Source of the DNA: Lachnospiraceae bacterium
Lineage (GTDB): Bacteria; Bacillota; Clostridia; Lachnospirales; Lachnospiraceae
Length of the DNA: 64,000 nt
Assembly: GCA_017935565.1 (NCBI GenBank)
Contig: JAGBHK010000007.1
Span: 1 to 64,000 of the forward strand
Direction of reading: 5' to 3'
The notes below the pieces were generated by a model. That model had not been told where the DNA came from and ran no database searches. It worked only from the letters and a program-made list of their open reading frames with translations. Each line of letters starts with the position of its first letter. Positions within the stretch are counted from its first letter, which is position 1. A program made the position numbers and the translations under genes. Shown here piece by piece: positions 35,254 to 43,072 of the stretch.

Positions 35254-35258
35254 CCTCC
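35254..35258 (-). promoter_or_regulatory. Strong ribosome binding site without ATG/GTG/TTG
   Basis: AAAGGAGG on the minus strand, followed after AGTTTAT by ATC in frame with the GNAT-like gene. No canonical start codon lies at a workable distance from this site. Confidence 0.7.
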
Positions 35259-35336
35259 TTTATATTATATCATATTTTATGGAATACTGTAAAAAAATTG
35301 AATTTGATTTTTAAGATTAAGATTTAAGATATATTC

Positions 35337-35365
35337 AGTATAAAATATTTATAATTAGATGTAAA
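35337..35365 (-). promoter_or_regulatory. Promoter of the GNAT/small-protein cassette
   Basis: Minus strand TTTACA (35360-35365), 17-nt spacer, TATACT (35337-35342). A second -10-like TATAAT at 35264-35269 lies too close to the ribosome site to give a normal leader. Confidence 0.65.
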
Positions 35366-35387
35366 ACTTAAGTTTATTATACAGAAG

Positions 35388-35416
35388 CGCCCCCAAATTT
35401 GGGGGCGCTTGTTTTT
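35388..35416. terminator. Hairpin, right copy of the 29-bp inverted repeat
   Basis: CGCCCCCAAATTTGGGGGCG core; on the plus strand it is followed by CTTGTTTTT. It is the exact reverse complement of 34463-34491. It lies 10 bp beyond the ZIP gene stop, but its T-run faces away from the cassette, towards the ZIP gene. Confidence 0.8.
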
Positions 35417-35425
35417 ACACTAACA

Positions 35426-36181
35426 TTATCCCATAAACACATCCATCATAAGCATCACGAAGAATCCAACCATCATTGAATATGTCGCCATTCTTTCGTA
35501 TCCATGACTATGTGTTTCAGGTATCATTTCATCACTTATTACATAGAGCATTGTTCCACCGGCAAATGCGAGAGCAAATGGAAGTATTCCCTGTGCCAAT
35601 GTAACTGCCAGATAACCTATAAATGTACCGATAACTTCTACCAAACCTGTACAACTTGCAAGGAAAAATGTTCTTCCTTTTTTTATTCCTGCCATAAGCA
35701 TTGGTGCTATTATAATCATACCTTCAGGAACATTTTGCAATGCTATACCGACTGCTACTGTTATGGCATTTCCTACATTTTCACCACCAAATGCTACTCC
35801 AGCCGCCAATCCTTCCGGAAGATTGTGGATAGCTATAGCCATTACAAATAACAAAACTTTGTTGATGGATTGATTATTTTTATGTGTTTCCTCATCCATA
35901 CCCGAAAGTTTGTGGAGATGAGGTGTAAGTTTATCCATAAGATTAAGTACAATCGCTCCCACAAATAAACCGATTCCTACAATCCATATCTTTTCTTTGC
36001 CCGTTATTTCAACTGCTGGTAAAACTAAACCGATAACAGCTGCTGCCAGCATTACACCCGCTGCAAATCCCATTATGGCGTCATTCCATTTATGAGGTAT
36101 CTTTTCAAATACAAAGCCCAAAAGTGCGCCCAAAACGGTGGCTCCACCTATTCCAAGGGCTGTTAAAAAAACTAATTGCAT
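35426..36181 (-). CDS. ZIP family metal transporter
   Basis: 251 aa with about eight membrane segments. The two metal-site helices are clear: HNLPEGLAAGVAFGG (about residue 118) and ALQNVPEGMIIIAPML (about residue 147), with a His-containing cytoplasmic loop (LTPHLHKLSGMDEETHKNN) in between. It probably imports zinc or another divalent metal; ZupT-like members are broad. Monocistronic. No Zur-type operator was recognised upstream. Confidence 0.93.
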   Translation of the reverse strand: MQLVFLTALGIGGATVLGALLGFVFEKIPHKWNDAIMGFAAGVMLAAAVIGLVLPAVEITGKEKIWIVGIGLFVGAIVLNLMDKLTPHLHKLSGMDEETHKNNQSINKVLLFVMAIAIHNLPEGLAAGVAFGGENVGNAITVAVGIALQNVPEGMIIIAPMLMAGIKKGRTFFLASCTGLVEVIGTFIGYLAVTLAQGILPFALAFAGGTMLYVISDEMIPETHSHGYERMATYSMMVGFFVMLMMDVFMG

Positions 36182-36237
36182 ATTTCACTCCATTATTATC
36201 TTCTAATTATTATATTCGTAAAAAATTCGTCTGTTAC

Positions 36238-38403
36238 TTAATTTGTTTCATCCGCTGATGTTTCAATTTCTAAAGAACTTTCAGTTTCACCACTACCACT
36301 TTCAGTGTCACTGCTTGCATCTTCGCTTGTTTCTTCACTTTCGCTTGTTGCCTCTTCTAAAACCATGAATTTACATTCTCTATAATACAATTCTGAATCT
36401 AATAAATTCATTGAATATTTTATAGTATAATCGTAGTTTGTTTTTACCTGCGAATTTGCAATATCAGTTAATAGTTCCTCGCTTAAAATAACATCAATTC
36501 CCTCTACATTCTCGCCAGATAAATTGCTCATCATCAACTCTTTAATATTAGCTTCATCTGCTATAAATTCTTCTGCTAATATAACTACTTGTTCATTTAC
36601 AGGATAAAGCAAGTTCACCTCTAATGATGCAGTTCCTTCATAAGCCAGCGAATCCGTAACACTATATGCGAATGTGTAATTTGTCAATAAAAGCGTACCA
36701 AGTGACCAATCGGTCGGTTCTGTCAATAATACATTTGTCGTTAAATCATTACCCTCCAAATCAAACGCTGAAATCACATTGTTTTGTAGTATTTCTGACA
36801 CTTTATTCTTAACAATTTCTAGGTACTGCTCGCTAGTTATTTCCGCAGAGCTTATGCTATCAAGTAAAAACAACTTCGAGTAATTTAACTGAATTTTAGG
36901 ACTTCCATCAACAATTAATTTCATATCTTTAGTTGCTGATACGCCAGTGAAATCCTTAACATAATACCTTACTGTGTATTCGCCTTTTGTTGCAATTGCA
37001 GTCTTTTTCTCAACTATCGCACCTTTAGCATCAAGAATCTCATATGTTACTTTTGATGAAATATCCTGTAATGAAGAGCTAACCGCAGTTATTCCGCTCA
37101 TAAATTCAATCGATGTATTTGGTCTTATTTCTAAAGTATCCTGCTTCAATTTTACTGTCATAGTATTTGCCGGAACACCTGAACCTTCGTATGAGAAAAA
37201 TGCAACATTCATATCTACATTTGTAGCGATTCCAGGCACCTTTCCAGTGCTTTTGTACTGCCACATTTGGTATGGATACTGCAATTCAGGAGTTACATCC
37301 CCTGCTTTATAATATGTTTCGCTGTACTGATATGTTGTAGTATATCTAGCGAACCATATCTTGTATTTTTCTGCAAGGCTCGTTGTATCAAATCTTTGCA
37401 AATCGCCTTTATTTCCATACAACATTCCTTTGTAGCCTTCATTTTCCACCATAGATAAAAATGTACTAGCCATTTTTGTCATCTGGCTTACTGAAAAATC
37501 TTTGTATGTTCTTCTACCAGGCGCTGTTTCCCAGTCGAAAGTTACCGGATATGTTATATTGTAATCTTTAATAAGATTTATTACTAACGAAGCCTCTTCT
37601 TGAGCCTCTTTTTCTGTTATGGCCTGAGAAAAGAAATATATTCCAACCTGTATACCATTGTCCAACGCACCCTTTATATTTTGTTCGAATTTATCATCGA
37701 TGGCTAATGCGCCAGTTTCATATCCTCTGTAACCGCATCTTATTATTGCAAATGAATATCCTGCAGCCTTAACTTGCGCCCAATTAATATTGCCTTGATG
37801 TTTTGAAACATCAATTCCTTGGGCAATTGCGCCATATTCAGCACCAGCTATCACAGGTGTATCCCAATCCTTGTTATCATCATGCTGCTCTTTATTTACA
37901 GTTTCTTCTTCCGTAGTTTCTTCTGTTGGTTTCTGTGTAGGTTTTTCAGTTGGTTTTTGCGTAGTTGTCTCAGTTTCATCGTCTTCCACGACTTCATTTC
38001 TATCGTCTAAAACGTCTTCACCAACATCTTCACCTTTAGAAACATCCAAATCGTCCATAGGAATTACTACAGGTACCTTAGTAGTTTCTTCCTCTGTAGT
38101 CGTCTCTTCCTCTGTAGTTGTTTCTGTTTCCGTTTCAGTTTCTGTTTCAGATTCTGTTTCAGAAGTAGTCTCCTCGCTACTTGTACTCGTTTCGTCAGTT
38201 TCATCATTTTCATACACTGTAGCTGCCACTTCAGCGCCATCTCCAGGTTCACGATTACTATTTTCAGTAATCAAATACGTAATAAATGTAACTAACAATA
38301 TCAAGACTGTGAAGAAAATTATTGCAACAATCTTGCCCTTTTTCGTATTTAAAAAATCTTTAGTTTTGCTGATTATTGTCTGTATAGTTGTTTGCATTGT
38401 CAT
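36238..38403 (-). CDS. Membrane-anchored GH25 muramidase
   Basis: 721 aa. An N-terminal helix (about 23-46) is followed by a long Ser/Thr/Glu-rich linker (about 60-190, with repeating TETETET and TEEETTTEEE and a short PTEKPTQKP stretch). The GH25 lysozyme domain (about 195-415) has Asp198 in QGIDVSKHQG, YPVTFDWETA, and MWQYKSTGKVPGI...VDMNVAF. A C-terminal region of Ig-like beta folds (about 420-680) and a second Ser/Glu-rich tail complete it. It should cleave the peptidoglycan glycan strand at the cell surface. The start overlaps the upstream membrane-protein gene by 44 bp. Confidence 0.92.
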   Translation of the reverse strand: MTMQTTIQTIISKTKDFLNTKKGKIVAIIFFTVLILLVTFITYLITENSNREPGDGAEVAATVYENDETDETSTSSEETTSETESETETETETETTTEEETTTEEETTKVPVVIPMDDLDVSKGEDVGEDVLDDRNEVVEDDETETTTQKPTEKPTQKPTEETTEEETVNKEQHDDNKDWDTPVIAGAEYGAIAQGIDVSKHQGNINWAQVKAAGYSFAIIRCGYRGYETGALAIDDKFEQNIKGALDNGIQVGIYFFSQAITEKEAQEEASLVINLIKDYNITYPVTFDWETAPGRRTYKDFSVSQMTKMASTFLSMVENEGYKGMLYGNKGDLQRFDTTSLAEKYKIWFARYTTTYQYSETYYKAGDVTPELQYPYQMWQYKSTGKVPGIATNVDMNVAFFSYEGSGVPANTMTVKLKQDTLEIRPNTSIEFMSGITAVSSSLQDISSKVTYEILDAKGAIVEKKTAIATKGEYTVRYYVKDFTGVSATKDMKLIVDGSPKIQLNYSKLFLLDSISSAEITSEQYLEIVKNKVSEILQNNVISAFDLEGNDLTTNVLLTEPTDWSLGTLLLTNYTFAYSVTDSLAYEGTASLEVNLLYPVNEQVVILAEEFIADEANIKELMMSNLSGENVEGIDVILSEELLTDIANSQVKTNYDYTIKYSMNLLDSELYYRECKFMVLEEATSESEETSEDASSDTESGSGETESSLEIETSADETN

Positions 38404-39649
38404 TATTATATCCGTTCCAAGTTGTCTGTTCTGTCATATTTTGCTGGTTATAATTTTGACCACCCTGCTGTGCATAAGGATTGTTATAACCATTATTATA
38501 ATTATTATAATTTGTGTTATATGCTGCATTACCGTAGCCATTTCCATAACCATTATAATTGTTATCGTCCCTTGAACTCTTATATATTCCCTTTAAAATC
38601 GACTTCATAATTATGCAAACTATCATAATTACGATATAAACTACACCAATGATTATAAATGGTGTAAATATAGAATCTACAAATTTATCAACAATATTTA
38701 ATATTATATCTTTAATATTGCCATCGTATTCTTTTGCAACATCCTTTGCAACCTGGTCAAGAAGTGGCGCTGCTACAAATTTAATTGCTCCAAATAATAA
38801 TAAGAAAATACCACTTACAGTAAATGGCGCTATAAATTTAGAAAATGCCCCATAAATGCCTCTTCTGTATAAAAGGATAATAATAACCATATATAATACA
38901 GCTAATCCCAACAATACAATTGAAGCAATCAATGACAATATAGATACCATTTCAAAAGCTTTATTCATAACTTTAACAGCATCATATCCTTCACTGTCAT
39001 AGAATTTCTCGAGTTTTTTATCAAAATCAGCTTGCATATCAACAGTCATCTCATCTGCCTGGTCTCTTGCAGGCTTGATAACTTTATTGTCAATTTCTTC
39101 CTTAATCTCATCTTCGTATTTTTCTATCTCATCAGCATGTTGTGCATATTTGTTGAGTTCATCATAGAACTCATCGCCAACTTTAAGTGAATATGTATCA
39201 ATGATGTTCTGTACATATTTATTCTCTCTAGCATCGAAGTCTTCGCCGACATTTTCAATTTCGCCCATAACATCATCTACAAGTTTATCACTTTCTTCTT
39301 CAACCGCGCCAATGAACATATCAACGAGATTTGCAATGTCAACCTTGTCCTTGCCTTCAATCATGACGAACATCATCTTAACCATTTCTTCTTTTATCTC
39401 TTCATAGCTCTCATTCTCGAGAATCCAATTAAGTTCGCCATTCTTCATTTCTTTCTCAATAGATGCATCAAATATTTCACATACAGAATCATATAAATCT
39501 GATTTCTCCATAAACTTTGTGAGGCTTCCTGAGCCTAACGCTCCCATTCTAAGTGAAAGACAAATACCTCCAAGGAACAAGCTCCAAAACATTAAAAATG
39601 CTAAAAAACCTGCCAAAAATCTATGGTTACAAATCGAATTTCCATTCAT
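38360..39649 (-). CDS. Polytopic membrane protein with Asn/Tyr-rich tail
   Basis: 429 aa. A first helix (about 10-33) is followed by a large acidic extracytoplasmic helical domain (about 40-230), then three helices (about 235-262, 270-300, 325-355) and a cytoplasmic tail (about 360-429) made almost wholly of Asn, Tyr, Gly and Gln (NNYNGYGNGYGN, YNTNYNNYNN). Such tails are prion-like or phase-separating in composition. The stop lies within the GH25 gene, so both are translated from one mRNA and may form a cell-wall module. No family recognised. Confidence 0.85.
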   Translation of the reverse strand: MNGNSICNHRFLAGFLAFLMFWSLFLGGICLSLRMGALGSGSLTKFMEKSDLYDSVCEIFDASIEKEMKNGELNWILENESYEEIKEEMVKMMFVMIEGKDKVDIANLVDMFIGAVEEESDKLVDDVMGEIENVGEDFDARENKYVQNIIDTYSLKVGDEFYDELNKYAQHADEIEKYEDEIKEEIDNKVIKPARDQADEMTVDMQADFDKKLEKFYDSEGYDAVKVMNKAFEMVSILSLIASIVLLGLAVLYMVIIILLYRRGIYGAFSKFIAPFTVSGIFLLLFGAIKFVAAPLLDQVAKDVAKEYDGNIKDIILNIVDKFVDSIFTPFIIIGVVYIVIMIVCIIMKSILKGIYKSSRDDNNYNGYGNGYGNAAYNTNYNNYNNGYNNPYAQQGGQNYNQQNMTEQTTWNGYNNDNANNYTDNNQQN

Positions 39650-39689
39650 AAATAGTCCCTCCTATAAAAATAAATAAAATATTATTTAA

Positions 39690-39718
39690 ATTTTAGCACA
39701 TTTTATACTTTTTTTAAA
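39690..39718 (-). promoter_or_regulatory. Promoter of the membrane protein-GH25 operon
   Basis: Minus strand TTTAAA (39713-39718), 17-nt spacer, TAAAAT (39690-39695); the start codon has AGGAGGG upstream. Confidence 0.55.
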
Positions 39719-39809
39719 CCATTTTTAGTGGTATTATATATATGCGGTTTTATAGAGCTCAATTATGAGCCAAGAAATACATAAGAACAGAAAGGTTGTG
39801 TGAAATAAA

Positions 39810-40700
39810 ATGATATACACAATTACATTTAATCCAGCACTTGATTGCACATTTTATTCCAACACTATTGCACTTGGTGAGTTGAATAGAATTTCCCGTA
39901 CTCAGGTATCAGCTGGCGGAAAAGGTATTAATGTTTCCATTTTACTTTGTAATTTAGGTATCGAAAACACTGCATTAGGATTTATCGGTGGATTTACAGG
40001 AAATGAAATTAAAAGACAGTTAAATGCAATTAATTGCAAAACTGATTTTGTTGAAGTTGACGGTGATTCAAGAATTAATGTTAAGATTAACGCCGACACT
40101 AGAACTGAATTAAATGCAGAAGGCCCAACTATTACTCCTGCACAGTTTGATGAATTTATGAAGAAGCTTGAAAAAGTATCTGATGGCGATTACGTTGTTT
40201 TATCAGGAAGCGTTCCAAAAGGACTCGGCTCTGATGTCTACGGTAAAATTTTATCCCTTTTATCGTCAAAGAAGGTTAATACAATTGTAGATACTTCTGG
40301 TGATGCATTAAAAGAAGCGCTTGAATACCAGCCATTCCTCGTTAAACCAAACAGACACGAACTTGGTGAATTATTTGATGTTGAAATCGAATCTAGTGAA
40401 GACGTTATTAAGTACGCTAGTTTCTTACAGGACGTTGGCGCTCAGAACGTTTTAGTTTCTCTTGACAAGGACGGCGCTATACTTTTAGATGAAAACGGTG
40501 TTTCTCACAAGGTTGTTGCTCCTGAAATCAGCCAGGTAAATACTGTTGGCGCAGGCGATTCTATGATCGGTGGCTTCATTGCTAGCTACATGCAGGATGC
40601 CGATTATGATTTAGCTTTAAAATATGCTTCTGCTTGCGGTACAGCTACAGCGTCTATGGAAGGCATTGCTACAGCTGATGTTATTCACGTTTATTTATAA
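39810..40700 (+). CDS. fruK: 1-phosphofructokinase (PfkB family)
   Basis: 296-aa ribokinase-fold sugar kinase. N-terminal MIYTITFNPALD and GGKGINVS are the 1-phosphofructokinase/tagatose-6-phosphate kinase signature; the C-terminal VNTVGAGDSMIGGF holds the catalytic Asp and anion hole. It makes fructose 1,6-bisphosphate from fructose 1-phosphate; LacC-type tagatose 6-phosphate use is the alternative. No fructose PTS gene or FruR is adjacent, which is unusual. mscL follows 23 bp downstream. The ribosome site (AAAGG) is unusually far from the ATG. Confidence 0.85.
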   Translation: MIYTITFNPALDCTFYSNTIALGELNRISRTQVSAGGKGINVSILLCNLGIENTALGFIGGFTGNEIKRQLNAINCKTDFVEVDGDSRINVKINADTRTELNAEGPTITPAQFDEFMKKLEKVSDGDYVVLSGSVPKGLGSDVYGKILSLLSSKKVNTIVDTSGDALKEALEYQPFLVKPNRHELGELFDVEIESSEDVIKYASFLQDVGAQNVLVSLDKDGAILLDENGVSHKVVAPEISQVNTVGAGDSMIGGFIASYMQDADYDLALKYASACGTATASMEGIATADVIHVYL

Positions 40701-40723
40701 AATTTTACGGAGGATGAAAACAT

Positions 40724-41113
40724 ATGAAGAATTTTATTAAAGAATTTAAAGAATTTATTTCTAAAGGTGATGTAATGAGCATGGCTGTCGGTATCATCAT
40801 CGGTACTGCATTTACAGCTATCGTTACTTCAGTGGTTAACGATATTATTGGACCATTAATCGGTCTTATCCTTGGTGGAATTGATTTTAAGAGCCTTGCT
40901 ATCGAAGTATCGGATGCAAGAATCATGATTGGTAATTTCATTCAGGCAACAATTAATTTCCTCATTACAGCTTTTGTGCTTTTCCTTATCGTTAAGTCTA
41001 TCAATGCTATGAAGAGAAAACCTAAAGAAGAGCCTAAGGAAGAACCTAAAGAACCAGAAATTCCAGAAGATATTAAGTTACTTACAGAGATTAGAGATTT
41101 GTTGAAGAAATAA
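40724..41113 (+). CDS. mscL: Large-conductance mechanosensitive channel MscL
   Basis: 129 aa. The family N-terminus FKEFISKGDVMSMAVGIIIGTAFT and the first helix end VNDIIGPLIG are followed by a periplasmic-type loop and a second helix (about 70-93). The C-terminal helix contains a repeating KEEPKEEPKEP linker. It opens under membrane tension to release solutes after osmotic downshock. RBS GGAGG. Cotranscribed with fruK by spacing. Confidence 0.96.
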   Translation: MKNFIKEFKEFISKGDVMSMAVGIIIGTAFTAIVTSVVNDIIGPLIGLILGGIDFKSLAIEVSDARIMIGNFIQATINFLITAFVLFLIVKSINAMKRKPKEEPKEEPKEPEIPEDIKLLTEIRDLLKK

Positions 41114-41124
41114 TTTGAAATCAC

Positions 41125-41164
41125 AAAGAGTTTGCACTTTATCAAAAGCGCAAACTCTTTTTTT
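41125..41164. terminator. Bidirectional terminator after mscL
   Basis: Stem AAAGAGTTTGC / GCAAACTCTTT followed by a T-run on the plus strand, between convergent mscL and the Nudix gene. Confidence 0.88.
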
Positions 41165-41678
41165 ACTCCATACCAAACTTCCTATCAATCACAAACTCCT
41201 TAAGATATCTTCTCAAGTGATTTAAATACATATCCGAATAATAAACCTCCAAGAAATCCTCCTTAGAAAGCCACCTGTATCCTATAGTTTCGCCTTCTTG
41301 CAAAACGATATCATCCTTATTCATATCTGTTATGCAAAGATATCCCTGATAAATACATTCGCCACTCACTTCATGATACAATTCTGTCAACTCTGTTGCT
41401 TTTACGCCTGTTTCCTCAAACAATTCGCGTACTGCTCCCTCGTAAAATGTCTCACCCTTTAACACCGAGCCACCACCGCCCGTTTCAAACTTTCCAGGTG
41501 AGTTAGGTTTCGAAAAATCTCTTTGCATCACAAGAATATCGCCATCTTCATGCATTACAAAAACTTCTGCAACCGCATGAAAATAACCTTTAGGTATATC
41601 TTCACCCCTTACCAAATCAAACCCTGCCTTGGTTCCATCCTCATTATACGCGTCCCACAACTCTACTTTCTTCTCCAT
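41163..41678 (-). CDS. Nudix hydrolase
   Basis: 171 aa. Complete Nudix box at about residues 70-92 (GSVLKGETFYEGAVRELFEETGV). The N-terminus ELWDAYNEDGTKAG resembles the isopentenyl-diphosphate-isomerase-like Nudix subfamily (YfcD), but the substrate cannot be read. The start (GGAG six bases upstream) lies inside the MATE gene, 35 bp overlap, so it is coupled to it. Confidence 0.88.
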   Translation of the reverse strand: MEKKVELWDAYNEDGTKAGFDLVRGEDIPKGYFHAVAEVFVMHEDGDILVMQRDFSKPNSPGKFETGGGGSVLKGETFYEGAVRELFEETGVKATELTELYHEVSGECIYQGYLCITDMNKDDIVLQEGETIGYRWLSKEDFLEVYYSDMYLNHLRRYLKEFVIDRKFGME

Positions 41679-43050
41679 AACCGCTCCATTTTCTTTTAAG
41701 TTTTCTTCTGATTATTAAAAAGCTTATCAAATGCGCTATAAATGTCAAAGTCCACGATATCGGATATGACAAATATATTGTTTCAATTGTATGGAATCTG
41801 TCGATTTTAAATATTGTCGCAATCCACACAAGTCTAAATGCGCAAGCACCAATAAGTGATACTATCATTGGTACAAATGAATATCCCAAACCTCTTAACA
41901 CTCCAACCATTACATCCATCATACCACATAATGCGTATGTTAGCACGATAATATTTAATCTTCGTATTCCAATGGCTACAACTTCGCTACTATCAGTGTA
42001 TATTCTAAGAAGTGGTTCTCCCGCCAACACAACTGCGCCACCAAATCCTACTCCTATGGCAATTACCAACAATTCAGCTGTAATTACTATTCGATTTATT
42101 CTCTCGTACTTACCTGCACCTACATTTTGTCCGACAAACGATATCGCTGACTGATACATTGCATTCATAGCCATATATACAAAGCCCTCTATATTTCCTG
42201 CCGCTGAATTTCCCGCCACAACAGTCTCTCCAAATGAATTGATTGATGATTGAATAACAACATTTGAAAGCGAGAATAGAATACCCTGAAATCCTGCTGG
42301 CAAACCAATTTGCAATATTTTGAAAAATTTATTGTAGCTAATCTTCAACATACGCAAATCCAATCGTATATCTGAAGTTTCCTTCATAAGACATCTTACA
42401 ACCAAAATTGCTGATATAGTCTGCGAAATGGCAGTAGCTAACGCTACACCTGCAACTCCCATATTAAATACTATTACAAATATAAGGTTTAAAACAACAT
42501 TTACAACGCCCGCCAAAAGAAGATAATATAATGGTCTTTTTGTATCTCCCACCGCTCTAAGTATGGCACTACCAAAGTTATAGACCATAGTTGATGTCAT
42601 ACCAAGAAAATATATTTTTATGTATCGTGTAGCTAACGGTAATACATTTGCAGGACTCTTCATAAGTTTTAATATAGCCCCAGCTCCAAATACACCAATC
42701 ACTGTCAAAATCAGTCCACTAATGATACTCAACATAATGGCAGTATGAACTGTTTCCTTCAAATCCTTTGTCTGTTTGGCTCCAAAATACCTGGCAACTA
42801 GAACATTTGCACCGATTGACATACCTACAAAAAGATTTGTTAAAAGATTAATTAGCGACGATGTCGAACCAACTGCTGCCAATGAATTATCCCCAGCAAA
42901 CTTCCCTACTACAACTATATCCGCCGCATTAAATAAAAGCTGTAATATGCTAGAAAACATTAATGGTATGGCAAACAAAAGCATCTTTTTCAAGATGGAG
43001 CCTGTACACATATCTATCTGATTTGTGTTTTTTTGCTCTTTGTCAGCCAT
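41644..43050 (-). CDS. MATE family efflux transporter
   Basis: 468 aa from the ATG with AAAGGA upstream; 12 predicted membrane helices. The first helix region GSILKKMLLFAIPLMFSSILQLLFNAADIVVVG is typical of the bacterial NorM/DinF-like group, as is GPAxxVAR-like FVGMSIGANVLVARYFGA. It should export cationic drugs or metabolites using Na+ or H+. It is separated by 22 bp from the NSS transporter upstream and coupled to the Nudix gene. Confidence 0.9.
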   Translation of the reverse strand: MADKEQKNTNQIDMCTGSILKKMLLFAIPLMFSSILQLLFNAADIVVVGKFAGDNSLAAVGSTSSLINLLTNLFVGMSIGANVLVARYFGAKQTKDLKETVHTAIMLSIISGLILTVIGVFGAGAILKLMKSPANVLPLATRYIKIYFLGMTSTMVYNFGSAILRAVGDTKRPLYYLLLAGVVNVVLNLIFVIVFNMGVAGVALATAISQTISAILVVRCLMKETSDIRLDLRMLKISYNKFFKILQIGLPAGFQGILFSLSNVVIQSSINSFGETVVAGNSAAGNIEGFVYMAMNAMYQSAISFVGQNVGAGKYERINRIVITAELLVIAIGVGFGGAVVLAGEPLLRIYTDSSEVVAIGIRRLNIIVLTYALCGMMDVMVGVLRGLGYSFVPMIVSLIGACAFRLVWIATIFKIDRFHTIETIYLSYPISWTLTFIAHLISFLIIRRKLKRKWSGYGEESRVVGRV

Positions 43051-43072
43051 ACCATCACATCCTTTCATAATT

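Noticed and set aside
37871..38575. Long plus-strand open frame (234 codons) opposite the GH25 gene
   Set aside because: It mirrors the Thr/Glu repeat codons of the real gene, has low-complexity Ser/Val composition and no ribosome site.
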